From the NCBI RefSeq assembly GCF_963677725.1, contig NZ_OY782507.1, forward strand, positions 3,904,501 to 3,968,500: a DNA stretch of 64,000 nt, read 5' to 3'. This document shows positions 26,684 to 35,893 of the stretch, in pieces. Under the pieces are notes generated by a model that worked only from the letters and a program-made list of their open reading frames with translations, was not told the DNA's origin and made no database searches. Source of the DNA: an uncultured Cohaesibacter sp. (GTDB lineage Bacteria > Pseudomonadota > Alphaproteobacteria > Rhizobiales > Cohaesibacteraceae). A program made the position numbers and the translations under genes. Position 1 is the stretch's first letter, and each line of letters begins with the position of its first letter.

Positions 26684-26694
26684 TATTTTGTCCT

Positions 26695-27255
26695 TTATTT
26701 CGAAAGGCGGATGACGTCGGCGTCGCTATCCGCAGCATTCAAGGCCGCAAGACCTTCATTGAGATGGCGCACCATGGGACGATCTTGTGGCTCAATCATG
26801 GCATAAAGAAAGGCCTTGCTGGCCTGACTTGTACCCTCGGGGAGGGTTTGCAGCGCGGCTTCGATCCGGCGGGCCTGACAGCGGGAAATTTCCAGCGCCA
26901 GAGATCGGCCCTTCTCCGTGGGGAAGAGCAGTCGTTGGCGGCGATCCTGTTCGCCGGTCTGCTGGCTGATATAGCCGTCCTCAATGAGCTGTTTCAAAAC
27001 ACGGGCGAGGCTCTGCTTGGTGATCTTCAGGATTTCGAGCAAGGTGGCGACCGGTACGCCGGGAGACCGATTGACGAAATGCAGCACCCGGTGATGGGCT
27101 CGGCCATAGGAAATCTGCGCCAGCATCGAGTCCGGGTCTGCAACGAAATCACGGTAGGCAAAGAAAAGAAGCTCGATCATTTCAAACGAGATTCCGTCCT
27201 GTTCGGACATGGGGAGCGTCACGACCGATCCGGATTCAGAATTTTTTTCAATCAT
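26695..27255 (-). CDS. MarR family transcriptional regulator
   Basis: A 186-residue winged-helix repressor. The DNA-binding core is RVLHFVNRSPGVPVATLLEI, then LKITKQSLARVLKQLIEDGYI, with the wing QTGEQDRRQRLLFPTEKG. It is divergent from ilvE with a 363-base gap that contains an 18-base perfect palindrome, a reasonable operator. A divergent marR/ilvE arrangement is familiar in Hyphomicrobiales. The two-component genes follow closely on the same strand. The effector is unknown. Confidence 0.88.
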   Translation of the reverse strand: MIEKNSESGSVVTLPMSEQDGISFEMIELLFFAYRDFVADPDSMLAQISYGRAHHRVLHFVNRSPGVPVATLLEILKITKQSLARVLKQLIEDGYISQQTGEQDRRQRLLFPTEKGRSLALEISRCQARRIEAALQTLPEGTSQASKAFLYAMIEPQDRPMVRHLNEGLAALNAADSDADVIRLSK

Positions 27256-27337
27256 TTTGCTGTTCCGCTTTTTCGGGCTTCCTGCGTGATATCTGCCAGC
27301 TTGTCGCTGTCATCTGGAAATATATTCTTACATTATT

Positions 27338-27355
27338 GTTCCATCCGGATGGAAC
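27338..27355. promoter_or_regulatory. Perfect 18-base palindrome, candidate MarR operator
   Basis: GTTCCATCCGGATGGAAC reads the same on both strands. It lies 83 bases before marR and 265 before ilvE, so self-repression of marR is the simplest reading. Confidence 0.45.
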
Positions 27356-27619
27356 TGTTTTCTCTGGCGCGTGGAAACGCACAGATAGAGACAAAAAATT
27401 ACGTCAGCATTATTGACTTAATTTATCTCATTTGTTACTTAGATGGCACGACAGGCGAAAGGAATGGTCATTTTCTTGCGAAAATATGGAGATCTGTTCC
27501 TTCGCCGATTGGAATCATAAGCTGCCCAGACCATAGCGATAGTCAATCGACAAAGCAAAAATCTTTCGGGCAAGCAATCACAGCCGGACCGAACCGACTG
27601 TCTATACAGGAGTGAAACG
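27356..27619 (+). other. Upstream region of ilvE
   Basis: About 260 AT-leaning bases between the palindrome and ilvE carry no gene. They should hold the ilvE promoter and leader; no leader peptide with a run of branched-chain codons was found. Confidence 0.35.
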
Positions 27620-28510
27620 ATGGCAGGACCTGCATTTGATCAACGCGAAGGCCATATCTGGTATAATGGCGAGTATGTCGACTGGAAGGATGCCAAGATG
27701 CATGTCTTGTCCCACGGTCTGCATTATGCTTCCAGCGTGTTTGAAGGTGTTCGGGCCTATGGTGGCGAGATTTTCAAACTGGAACAGCATACCAACCGTC
27801 TGTTCGCCTCTGCCGAATTGCTCGGCATGGAAATGCCTTACAGCCGGGAAGAAATGAACCGGGTCCAGATCGATATTCTCGAAAAGGAAGGTCTCAAGGA
27901 TGCCTATCTGCGTCCAATCGCCTGGCGCGGCTCCGAGATGATGGGGATTTCAGCCCAGTCGAACCGGATCAATGTTGCTGTTGCCGCATGGGAATGGCCG
28001 TCCTATTTCAAACCGGAAGATCGCCTCAAAGGCCTGCGTCTGGTTACCGCTGAATGGCGTCGTCCGGATCCGCGCACCATCCCGTGCCGTGCCAAGGCTG
28101 CCGGTCTTTACATGATCTGCACCCTGTCCAAGCACAAGGCTGAGCGCGAAGGCTATAATGATGCGATGATGCTGGACTTCCAGGGCAATATTGCCGAGGC
28201 GACTGGTGCGAATATCTTCTTTGTCAAAAATGGTGTCGTCCATACACCAGTCCCGGATTGTTTCCTTGATGGCATCACGCGCCAGACGACGGTCGAGCTG
28301 GCCAAGCGGCGCGGGATTGAAGTCATTGAGCGCAAGATCCGCCCAGAAGAGCTGGGTGATTTTGAAGAATGCTTCCTGACCGGCACTGCGGTTGAAGTCA
28401 CTCCGGTTTCGGCCATTGACACTTATGGCTTCACGCCGGGCGAGATCACCAAGCAATTGATGGATGACTATCACAATGAAGTCACCCCCAAGGCCATTGC
28501 TGCCGAATGA
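27620..28510 (+). CDS. ilvE: Branched-chain amino acid aminotransferase
   Basis: Transfers the amino group between glutamate and the keto acids of leucine, isoleucine and valine, using PLP. The 296-residue class IV enzyme has the N-terminal HVLSHGLHYASSVFEGVRAY, PLP-binding Lys159 in CRAKAAGLYM, the GNIAEATGANIFF motif with the conserved Glu, DGITRQTTVELA, and FLTGTAVEVTPV. It is divergent from marR and closed by a terminator 45 bases downstream. A D-amino-acid transaminase of the same fold is the alternative, but the start and end motifs favour IlvE. Confidence 0.94.
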   Translation: MAGPAFDQREGHIWYNGEYVDWKDAKMHVLSHGLHYASSVFEGVRAYGGEIFKLEQHTNRLFASAELLGMEMPYSREEMNRVQIDILEKEGLKDAYLRPIAWRGSEMMGISAQSNRINVAVAAWEWPSYFKPEDRLKGLRLVTAEWRRPDPRTIPCRAKAAGLYMICTLSKHKAEREGYNDAMMLDFQGNIAEATGANIFFVKNGVVHTPVPDCFLDGITRQTTVELAKRRGIEVIERKIRPEELGDFEECFLTGTAVEVTPVSAIDTYGFTPGEITKQLMDDYHNEVTPKAIAAE

Positions 28511-28552
28511 TCCTCAGATAGGACCAAGACGGGTGGAACGTCTAACAGAATG

Positions 28553-28580
28553 AAAAACGGCGCCACAGGCGCCGTTTTTG
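28553..28580. terminator. Bidirectional terminator between ilvE and moaE
   Basis: CGGCGCC and GGCGCCG (28558-28564, 28568-28574) enclose a three-base loop, with A residues before and five T residues after. It serves two converging operons. Confidence 0.92.
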
Positions 28581-28586
28581 CTAATC

Positions 28587-29048
28587 TCAGTCCTGATGCC
28601 AACGCCGGGTGGCTTCGTCATCCTTGTCTTTTGCCTCAACCCATTTGGCGTTTCCGCTCGCAAGGCGTTCCTTCTTCCAGAAGGGCGCGCGCGTCTTGAG
28701 AAAATCCATCATGAAGTTGTTGGCCTCGAAAGCGGCCTGACGGTGAGAGGATAACGTGATCACCAGCACGATCCGGTCGCCGGGGGCCAAGGTGCCATAG
28801 CGGTGGATGATGGTGGTGCCCTCCAGCATCGGCCAGCGCTGATTGGCGTCTCGCTCTATCCGCTCAAGCTCGGCTTGTGCCATGGCAGGATAATGCTCAA
28901 GCTCCATATCGAGGATGCGCTGATCCCCGATCATGTCGCGCACCAAGCCGGTGAAGGTGACCGCTGCACCAATTGAGGTGCGGCCTGCCACCAATCGATC
29001 AATTTCCTGACCGATGTCGAAGTCTTCGCGTTGAAGGTAGACTGCCAT
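28587..29048 (-). CDS. moaE: Molybdopterin synthase catalytic subunit
   Basis: Transfers sulfur from the MoaD thiocarboxylate to precursor Z to form molybdopterin. The 153-residue protein has GAAVTFTGLVRD near residue 27, LELEHYPAMA-type sequence, IIHRYGTLAPGD, SSHRQAAFEA and the active-site PFWKKERL with its catalytic lysines. It follows moaD by nine bases and ends the uvrC-pgsA-moaD-moaE run. The cofactor would serve MsrP at 55427 and other molybdoenzymes. Confidence 0.95.
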   Translation of the reverse strand: MAVYLQREDFDIGQEIDRLVAGRTSIGAAVTFTGLVRDMIGDQRILDMELEHYPAMAQAELERIERDANQRWPMLEGTTIIHRYGTLAPGDRIVLVITLSSHRQAAFEANNFMMDFLKTRAPFWKKERLASGNAKWVEAKDKDDEATRRWHQD

Positions 29049-29057
29049 GGAGCGCTC

Positions 29058-29309
29058 CTATCCGCCGGTCATAGGAGGGAAAAAGGCAATTTCACCGGCG
29101 GTGCCGACCGGGTCGGATGGCTCTGCATGGAACTGATCCAAAGCCACGCGGATCGTTTCGATCTCGGCAAAGGCGGCTTCATATTCATCGCCGCGCTGCT
29201 GTTGCCAAAGCAGCAGATCTTGGACTGTCTTGACAGAAGGGGGCAGGTCAACCTGTTCCTCTTCCTTGCCGATGCGTTCCCGGATCCATGCAAAATAAAT
29301 GAGCTTCAT
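29058..29309 (-). CDS. moaD: Molybdopterin synthase sulfur carrier subunit
   Basis: An 83-residue ubiquitin-like protein whose C-terminal Gly-Gly is adenylated and thiocarboxylated to deliver sulfur. The chain shows YFAWIRERIGKEEEQVDLP at the start and ends GEIAFFPPMTGG, the required double glycine. The ATG at 29309 has GGAAG before it and starts MKLIYFAW, better than the in-frame ATG at 29321. It sits between pgsA and moaE and forms the synthase heterotetramer with MoaE. Confidence 0.94.
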   Translation of the reverse strand: MKLIYFAWIRERIGKEEEQVDLPPSVKTVQDLLLWQQQRGDEYEAAFAEIETIRVALDQFHAEPSDPVGTAGEIAFFPPMTGG

Positions 29310-29428
29310 GGCTGCTTCCACCTGATCGTCTTTGATATTTTACAATCAAACCATGCAATTTGGCCTGATTCCCTTGCCCTTGCCTCACGTTAGCACGGCA
29401 AGCGGCATGCGTCATGATTTCGCGCCGT

Positions 29429-30004
29429 TTACTCGTTGATCAGATATTTCATTCCAGCGCGGAAATAATCATAGCCTGTATAAAGGGTTAACAAGGCTGA
29501 AATCCACAGCAGGATCAGGCCGATCTCGGTGTTGTAGGGCAAGACCTTGTCACCTGCATGGCCTGCCAGCAGAAAGCCAAGAGCCACCAATTGGGCGGTG
29601 GTCTTCCATTTGGCCAGTCGGGTGACCGGTACGCTGACCCGCAATTCCGCCAGGAATTCGCGCAGCCCGGAGACCAAAATTTCGCGGCAGAGAATGATGA
29701 CGCCAGCCCAGATGTGCCAGCCATAGAGTGTCTGATCATAGGCCAGCATGACAATGCAAATGGAAACCAGCAGCTTGTCGGCAATGGGATCGAGCATCCG
29801 GCCAAGAGCGGATTGCAATTTCCAGCGGCGCGCGAGATAGCCATCAAAAAAGTCGGTGATGGCGGCGACGGAAAAAATGCCCAAAGCGGTCCAGCGCGCC
29901 CATTCCTTGTCCGGCCAAAGCAGGACAAACACCACGGCCGGGACCGCGAGAATGCGCCCGAAAGTCAGGATGTTGGGAAGGCTGAAAGTCTTGGAGCTAT
30001 TCAT
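29429..30004 (-). CDS. pgsA: CDP-diacylglycerol-glycerol-3-phosphate 3-phosphatidyltransferase
   Basis: Makes phosphatidylglycerol phosphate in the inner membrane, the committed step to phosphatidylglycerol. The 191-residue protein has several membrane helices and the full CDP-alcohol motif: DGYLAR, then eight residues, G, three residues, D, three residues, D (within DGYLARRWKLQSAL through DPIADK). LPNILTFGRI at residue 8 is typical. The ATG at 30004 follows GAAGAAGGG; upstream in-frame starts add unconserved residues. It lies between uvrC and moaD on the same strand. Phosphatidylglycerol is also the lipid donor for Lgt. Confidence 0.94.
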   Translation of the reverse strand: MNSSKTFSLPNILTFGRILAVPAVVFVLLWPDKEWARWTALGIFSVAAITDFFDGYLARRWKLQSALGRMLDPIADKLLVSICIVMLAYDQTLYGWHIWAGVIILCREILVSGLREFLAELRVSVPVTRLAKWKTTAQLVALGFLLAGHAGDKVLPYNTEIGLILLWISALLTLYTGYDYFRAGMKYLINE

Positions 30005-30246
30005 CTTGGTCGCGCCCTTCTTCAAGACATCTGCCTCTTTTGCCCGATATCTTGCCTGATACACTACCCCATATCAGATCCGATATTGGTGCGGCAAGCT
30101 GGCCAAGAGGATGCCTATTCTTGAGATCATGCTGGCCCAGCGCGGCTGATGTCGCTGAAAAACCAGCAGTCTTGCAAAATCGTCTCGCCCCCTTCAAAGC
30201 ATGGCAGACGGGGCGGCGTCAATGCGGCTTTAATGCCTAGTGTCGT

Positions 30247-32211
30247 TCAGTGACCATCTTCGTGGAAATAGGCGTGGATCACTTTGGCCATTTGTTCGGA
30301 AATGCCATCAACGGCCAGCAAATCTGACAGGGCAGCGTTGCGCACCGCCTTGGCTGTGCCGAAGTGATGCAACAGGGCGCGCTTGCGTGTCGGGCCAATA
30401 CCGGGGATGTCCTCCAGACCGGTCTGGGAGATTTGCTTGCTGCGCTTGGCGCGATGGGTGCCAATGGCAAAGCGGTGGGCTTCATCGCGCAATCTTTGGA
30501 TGAAATACAGCACCGGATCGCGCAACGGCAACATGAAGCTGTCGCGGCCGGGCATGAAGAATTGTTCGCGGCCCGCATCCCGATCCGGCCCCTTGGCGAC
30601 GCCGACAATTGGCAACTCATGAATACCGAGGTCGGCGAGGGTCTCGCAGACCGCATTCAACTGACCCTTGCCACCATCGATCAGCAAGAGATCGGGCCAG
30701 GCCGGGTCCGGCATATTGACGCCTTCATTGTCGCTGTCCTGTTTGCTAGGGCTTTCTGGGCGGGGACCATTTTCCTTTAACAAGCGCGAGAAGCGGCGTT
30801 CCAGCACTTCGCGCATCATGCCGAAATCATCGCCCGGGGTGATGGTGTCGGACTTGATGTTGAATTTGCGATACTGGTTCTTCATGAAGCCGTCAGGGCC
30901 TGCGACAATCATGCCGCCAACTGCATTGGTGCCTTGAATGTGGCTGTTGTCATAAACTTCGATCCGGCCGGGCCGTGCGGGTAGGCCAAAGACTTCTGCC
31001 AGCCCATCGAGCAGCCTGGTCTGGGTTGAGGTTTCCGCCAGACGGCGTCCCAGCGCTTCGCGGGCATTGGCGTGGGCATGGTCAACCAGTTCACGCTTTT
31101 CACCCCGCTGCGGCATGGTGACGGCGACCTTATGGTCCGATTTACTCGTCAATGCCTCGGCGACCAGTTCCTGTTCGTCAATTTCATGGGACAGGAGAAT
31201 AAGACGCGGGCAGGGTTTGTTGTCGTAGAACTGGGCAAGGAAGGCGCCGAGCACTTCTGCTTCGGTCTGGCTCTTGTCGGCCTTGGGGAAATAGGCCCGG
31301 TTGCCCCAGTTCTGTCCGGTGCGGAAAAAGAAAACCTGAATACAGATCTGGCCGCCATCCTGATAGCAGGCAAAGACGTCGGCTTCTTCGGTATTCTGCG
31401 GGTTGATGCCCTGATGGGACTGGATGTGGCTGAGGCCCGCCAATCGGTCGCGATAAATCGCGGCAGTCTCGAAATCGAGGGACTCGGCGGCCTGCTGCAT
31501 TTTTTCTGCCATTTCCTTGCGCACGGTCTGGCTCTTGCCGGTCAGGAACTGATGGGCTTCCTTGACCAGCTCACTATACTGCTCGATCGAAATCTCTCCG
31601 GTACAGGGGGCTGCGCAGCGCTTGATTTGATAGAGCAGACAAGGACGGCTGCGGCTTTCATAAACTGAGTCCGTACAGGTGCGCAGAAGAAAGGCCTTCT
31701 GCAAGGCATTGATGGTGTTGTTGACCGCACCGGCAGAGGCGAACGGCCCGTAATATTTGGCTTTTCTCTTGCGGGCGCCGCGATGCTTGGTGATTTGTGG
31801 AGCGGCATGATCTTCGCCGATCAGGATATAGGGAAAGCTCTTGTCGTCACGCAGCAGAACGTTGAAGCGAGGCCGAAGGCGCTTGATAAGATTGGCTTCG
31901 AGCAGCAGGGCTTCGGTTTCGGTGGCAGTGGTGACAAACTCCATCGAACGGGTCAACTGGATCATCCGCAGAATGCGGTTGGTCTGGTTGCCATGCCGGG
32001 CATAGTTGGAGACGCGTTTCTTCAGATTGCGCGCCTTGCCAACATAGAGAACATCGCCGTCGCCATTGAGCATGCGATAGACGCCGGGACTGTTGGGCAG
32101 GCGGCGCACGAAATCGCCGATGACGTCAAAGCCAGTCACGGCTTTAGCGGGAGCGGCCTTGGCGTCTTCTGCTGGATCGGATGCGTCCGGATGGTTTGAT
32201 TCGTCAGTCAT
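30247..32211 (-). CDS. uvrC: Excinuclease ABC subunit C
   Basis: Makes the dual incisions of nucleotide excision repair with UvrB. The 654-residue protein has an N-terminal extension of about 35 residues, then the GIY-YIG nuclease ([25 protein letters not shown]), the UvrB-binding UVR segment ([25 protein letters not shown]), the RNase H-like endonuclease ([29 protein letters not shown]) and a C-terminal helix-hairpin-helix pair ([16 protein letters not shown]). pgsA, moaD and moaE follow. Its partner uvrB is 8 kb away in the same window. Confidence 0.97.
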   Translation of the reverse strand: MTDESNHPDASDPAEDAKAAPAKAVTGFDVIGDFVRRLPNSPGVYRMLNGDGDVLYVGKARNLKKRVSNYARHGNQTNRILRMIQLTRSMEFVTTATETEALLLEANLIKRLRPRFNVLLRDDKSFPYILIGEDHAAPQITKHRGARKRKAKYYGPFASAGAVNNTINALQKAFLLRTCTDSVYESRSRPCLLYQIKRCAAPCTGEISIEQYSELVKEAHQFLTGKSQTVRKEMAEKMQQAAESLDFETAAIYRDRLAGLSHIQSHQGINPQNTEEADVFACYQDGGQICIQVFFFRTGQNWGNRAYFPKADKSQTEAEVLGAFLAQFYDNKPCPRLILLSHEIDEQELVAEALTSKSDHKVAVTMPQRGEKRELVDHAHANAREALGRRLAETSTQTRLLDGLAEVFGLPARPGRIEVYDNSHIQGTNAVGGMIVAGPDGFMKNQYRKFNIKSDTITPGDDFGMMREVLERRFSRLLKENGPRPESPSKQDSDNEGVNMPDPAWPDLLLIDGGKGQLNAVCETLADLGIHELPIVGVAKGPDRDAGREQFFMPGRDSFMLPLRDPVLYFIQRLRDEAHRFAIGTHRAKRSKQISQTGLEDIPGIGPTRKRALLHHFGTAKAVRNAALSDLLAVDGISEQMAKVIHAYFHEDGH

Positions 32212-32328
32212 GGCCGCACTTTAGAGCAATTTGAATGAATGGTGAATCAAAAGGAGGGGCTGTAAACAGACCCTCCTGAATGCTTGTTCTGCGTTGATGG
32301 CAAGCTTCTCATGCCGTGGTGCGTTGTT

Positions 32329-33312
32329 TCAAAATTTGATGCCGAGGGTGAGATTAGGCAATTCACCAACCTTGAAGACCACCGCGATATAGGCGGCATA
32401 AGCGAACAGCATCAGCACACCGCGCAGACGGGTGATGTTCATGCGCAACAAGGCCACGGGCAGCATGAGTGCCGAAGAGGCCAACATGATCCAGAGGTCA
32501 AATTCGATCACCTCATGTGGTACATGGATCGGGATGATGGTCGCTGTCAGGCCCATGATGGCCAGAATGTTGAAAATGTTGGAGCCAACCACATTGCCAA
32601 TGGCAACAGCGCCCTGATTGCGGATCGCTGCAACCAGCGTGGTGACCAGTTCGGGCAGCGAGGTGCCAAGGGCCACAACGGTGAGGCCAATGGTGGCCTC
32701 GGAAACACCCCATGTGCGGGCGATGGCGGTTGCTCCGTCGATGGTGAAATTGCCGCCGATGGGCAGGCCAATGATGCCGACGACCGTAAACAGAATGGCA
32801 AGACCAAGGCTCGATGGCGCTTCGTCCAGCATGTCGTCATCCACCAAATCGCAGGGTTCTCCCTTTTGCTTGCGGGAGGTCCAGACCGTCCAGCTGAGGA
32901 AGAAGGCCAGCAAGGCCAGCAAAATGACCCCTGCCGTAATGTCGAGCACCCCTTGCCAGCAGAGAGCGGTGAAGACAATAGAGATGGCCATCATGAAAAC
33001 GGTGCTTGAGCGCACGCCATTCTCTGTGCATTGGGTCACGCGGATCAGGGCGGGCATGCCAAGCACCAAAAGGATGTTGGTAATGTTGGAGCCGACCACA
33101 TTGCCAATGGCGATGCCTGCCGCGCCTTCAAAGGCGGCGCGCAGCGAAATGATCAATTCCGGTGCGGATGTGCCAAAGGAGACAATGGTCAGGCCGATGA
33201 TCAGTGGCGGGATGCCCAGACGGGTAGCAAGCGCAATAGCGCCCCTTACCAGAAGATCCCCAGCAATCAAGAGCAACAGGAGACCTCCAACGAGGTGCAG
33301 ATACATCATCAT
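32329..33312 (-). CDS. Calcium/sodium antiporter (CaCA family, YrbG-like)
   Basis: A 327-residue inner-membrane exchanger with ten hydrophobic helices arranged as two inverted repeats. Each repeat has its alpha motif: GLTIVSFGTSAPELIIS with GNVVGSNITNILLVLG in the first, and GLTVVALGTSLPELVTTLVA with GNVVGSNIFNILAIMG in the second. The acidic ion ligands of both repeats (Glu in APEL and LPEL) are present. Three consecutive ATGs at 33312, 33309 and 33306 leave the exact start open. It is transcribed alone. Confidence 0.93.
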   Translation of the reverse strand: MMMYLHLVGGLLLLLIAGDLLVRGAIALATRLGIPPLIIGLTIVSFGTSAPELIISLRAAFEGAAGIAIGNVVGSNITNILLVLGMPALIRVTQCTENGVRSSTVFMMAISIVFTALCWQGVLDITAGVILLALLAFFLSWTVWTSRKQKGEPCDLVDDDMLDEAPSSLGLAILFTVVGIIGLPIGGNFTIDGATAIARTWGVSEATIGLTVVALGTSLPELVTTLVAAIRNQGAVAIGNVVGSNIFNILAIMGLTATIIPIHVPHEVIEFDLWIMLASSALMLPVALLRMNITRLRGVLMLFAYAAYIAVVFKVGELPNLTLGIKF

Positions 33313-33602
33313 GGGTCGGTTGACGTCCGTTATTATTGTTGGTGCTGGGGCGTTGGTTTGCCGCGCTCTTTAAAGGCGTAAAACCGTATATAGGCGGGCG
33401 TTATGGGGATTTAAAGCCCGTTGGGTGAAGGAATTGGACCTGTTTGAAATTCCTTGGCTCTTGGTCGGACCTGTTGGATTGGGATTTTGGCGCTAAGTGC
33501 CCATGCGCCAATAGGTCTGGCCAAAGGGCTGTTCTGTAACAGCGCCAGGCTTGGCCAGAGACCGTGTTGGATCGCATGTTTGCTTGACTAAACAGGGGGC
33601 GC

Positions 33603-34007
33603 TTAACGCAGGGACCGGCAATAGGCGCCGTGGATTTTCCACGGATCGCGACCAAGAATGCAGGCCTCGACGCCATAGCTGTATCCGGCAAAACCACCTC
33701 GGGCTTCAATCAAGTAATAGACGCGTTTTTTCCGGCCACGTTCGGTGATGCCGGTGGCGCGGCAGAAACGCTGGGCAAAGGCGCGTGGGCCATGAGCCCG
33801 CAATTTTGACTGCCGGATCGCTCGCAGTTCAGCCACTGGATCACCGGAGCGGACGACATTGCTTTCTGCAATGGTCAAGCTGCGGCTGATTTTGGCCAGC
33901 ACATCGGCGCGATCGCATTCTGGCAAGATCGACGCTTTGGCAGGCAGGCTGATGAATGCGGCAATCAGCAAAGCGGTGCTGAAAGCGGCACGAGTTGGCA
34001 ATGACAT
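33603..34007 (-). CDS. Small secreted protein of unknown function
   Basis: A 134-residue exported protein. The ATG at 34007, preceded by GGGGA, gives a signal peptide (hydrophobic residues 8-21, cleavage after AKA). The mature part has four cysteines (ILPECDRADV, QRFCRATG, VEACILG and YCRSLR) and many basic residues, with repeated aromatic positions in KKRVYYLIEARGGFAGYSYG. Paired disulfides in the periplasm are likely. I do not recognise a family with certainty. It lies 215 bases downstream of the secreted ribonuclease gene on the same strand. Confidence 0.65.
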   Translation of the reverse strand: MSLPTRAAFSTALLIAAFISLPAKASILPECDRADVLAKISRSLTIAESNVVRSGDPVAELRAIRQSKLRAHGPRAFAQRFCRATGITERGRKKRVYYLIEARGGFAGYSYGVEACILGRDPWKIHGAYCRSLR

Positions 34008-34221
34008 TCTGTCTGTTCCCCAATGTTTTTCTATTGTCAGCAGCTTTGCCTGTTCGCTCCTCAAGGTCAAGGAGGAATATCTCCGTGTGGGTTTATAAAT
34101 GGCAGAAATGTGCGGATGATCGGATCATTAGACGCAAGGGCAAGCGAACGGGCGTCACATGCCTATGAGAGGGGGCGCACCATAAGGGCGGCTTACAGGA
34201 GGCGGTTGTGGACAAGGGCGA

Positions 34222-34884
34222 TTAGCGAACCGCGAGAATGCGCAGCTTGCCACGATCCCGACAGGCGGCTTTGCGGGCAGAGGGACTGCATGTGCGTGGC
34301 CTTCCCTGTTTGTCAAAGCAAATGCGCACCTCGCGCAGTTTTTTCCGTTTGCAGGTGACGATGACACTGTTGCGGGGCAAATCGGGGTTGGCATCTTGAA
34401 ACGCGGTGCGGATCTCTCTTGCCGTCATCAGCAATGGGCGGTCCAGATCGATCAGATTGTTCGGGCGGTTGATCGATTTGAAGCTCTTGACGGCCTTGCG
34501 GAAATAATCAAGCGGAGACAGGCCGGTGCAGGAGCCATGCTTTTTCCATTCGTGATGAATGAGGCCACGGCTTGGAGAATATTTCAGCATCTGGTCGACA
34601 AGCCTGGAGGAGGGCTTGCGGTGGGAGGAGCTGCAAAATTCCGGGTAGCCTCTTTCATATTGCGGCCACAGGCCGTGAATGACAAAGCCATAGGGGCGCC
34701 CCGAAAAGCATTGCAACTTGTCACGGCCCTGTCGGCCGTCATCGGCGCAATAGGAGGGAGACCACGAGAGGGTCAGCAGATAATAGTCGAAATCCCCCGG
34801 CCGATCAGCGCGGGCCTGTCCCATCGTCCATGCAGAGAGCAGAAGGGCGAGAATGATCGTCAGATGCTTTGCAGGAAAGGCCAT
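34222..34884 (-). CDS. Secreted ribonuclease T2 family protein
   Basis: A 220-residue exported endoribonuclease with a signal peptide (residues 8-26, cleavage after ARA). Both catalytic segments are present: CAS1 as FVIHGLWPQ with His70, and CAS2 as HHEWKKHGSC with His111, Glu112 and His116. Eight or more cysteines in the mature chain fit a disulfide-rich periplasmic or extracellular enzyme. T2 enzymes cut RNA without base preference through 2',3'-cyclic phosphates; use as a phosphate or nucleoside scavenger is plausible. GGGGGA precedes the ATG. Confidence 0.92.
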   Translation of the reverse strand: MAFPAKHLTIILALLLSAWTMGQARADRPGDFDYYLLTLSWSPSYCADDGRQGRDKLQCFSGRPYGFVIHGLWPQYERGYPEFCSSSHRKPSSRLVDQMLKYSPSRGLIHHEWKKHGSCTGLSPLDYFRKAVKSFKSINRPNNLIDLDRPLLMTAREIRTAFQDANPDLPRNSVIVTCKRKKLREVRICFDKQGRPRTCSPSARKAACRDRGKLRILAVR

Positions 34885-34924
34885 ATGTCCCCCGATTGTA
34901 AGTCCTCAGCAGCGGTCCCCGGTT

Positions 34925-35782
34925 TTAGCGTGGTGGGCTGATCCATTCAAGGTGCGAACGGCGGGCGGTGTCACCCAACCGGTTTGCAAGGAATGGCAGC
35001 AGGGTGGCCAATTCGTCATGCAGCATGAAGGGCGGATTGATGATGAACATGCCCGTGCCATTCAGGCGCTTGGCGGTGTCGAGTTTGTTGATCACCAGTT
35101 CGGCGCGCAGGATATTGTCGATGCCTTCGGCCTTGAGCATGCCTGCAGCTTCATCGACGTCCCGTCGGGCCTTGATCGGATACCACAGGCAATAGATGCC
35201 ATTGGCCCAGCGCTTGTAGCCTTGGGTGAAATACCAGATCATGCGGTTGAACTCGTCTTTTTCTTCAAAAGGCGGATCCACCAGCACCAGGCCACGCCGT
35301 TCTTTGGGCGGCAGATCGCCCTTGATGGCATTCCAGCCATCTTCCTCACGGATGTGGAAACGGCGGTCACGGCGGATGGTCTGTTTCAGGGTTTCAGCAT
35401 CATCGGGATGCTTTTCGATGAAGAAAGCGCGGTCCTGCCTGCGGGCCATTTCGGTCATCAGAAGCGGCGAGCCGGGATAGGTGGTGATCGGGCCGTCGGG
35501 GTTCAATTTGCGGATGATCGCCAGATAGGGTTCGCACAATTCGGCAATGTTGGCGGGCAGCGGAGCAGCATCCGGGCCCATGAGGCGGGCAATGCCTTCT
35601 TGCCATTCTCCGGTTTTCTGGGCCTCTTCGCTCGACAGGTCATAGGCACCAATGCCTGCATGGCTGTCCAGACAGAAGCAAGGTTTGTCCTTCTTCTGCA
35701 AGTAGGTCAGGATGCGGGTCAGCACGATATGTTTCAAACAGTCGGCAAAATTGCCGGCATGGTAGATATGGCGATAGTTCAT
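34925..35782 (-). CDS. rlmJ: 23S rRNA (adenine(2030)-N6)-methyltransferase RlmJ
   Basis: Methylates the N6 of A2030 in 23S rRNA. The 285-residue protein begins MNYRHIYHAGNFADCLKHI, the strongly conserved RlmJ start. It has the SAM-binding LDSHAGIGAYDL, YPGSPLL, FIEKHP, and the catalytic motif IV DPPFEEKDEF. The end (NPPFMLHDEL) also fits. It is flanked by genes for secreted proteins on the same strand but shares no role with them. Confidence 0.94.
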   Translation of the reverse strand: MNYRHIYHAGNFADCLKHIVLTRILTYLQKKDKPCFCLDSHAGIGAYDLSSEEAQKTGEWQEGIARLMGPDAAPLPANIAELCEPYLAIIRKLNPDGPITTYPGSPLLMTEMARRQDRAFFIEKHPDDAETLKQTIRRDRRFHIREEDGWNAIKGDLPPKERRGLVLVDPPFEEKDEFNRMIWYFTQGYKRWANGIYCLWYPIKARRDVDEAAGMLKAEGIDNILRAELVINKLDTAKRLNGTGMFIINPPFMLHDELATLLPFLANRLGDTARRSHLEWISPPR

Positions 35783-35893
35783 GGCACGCTCGGATTGCGA
35801 AGGGTGAAGCCTTGGCCGAAAAGGGGACGTTGGCCGGATGCGCCCTAATGGACGAGCTGATCCGGTCTGTCAAATGATCTGGGCCTAATTGGC

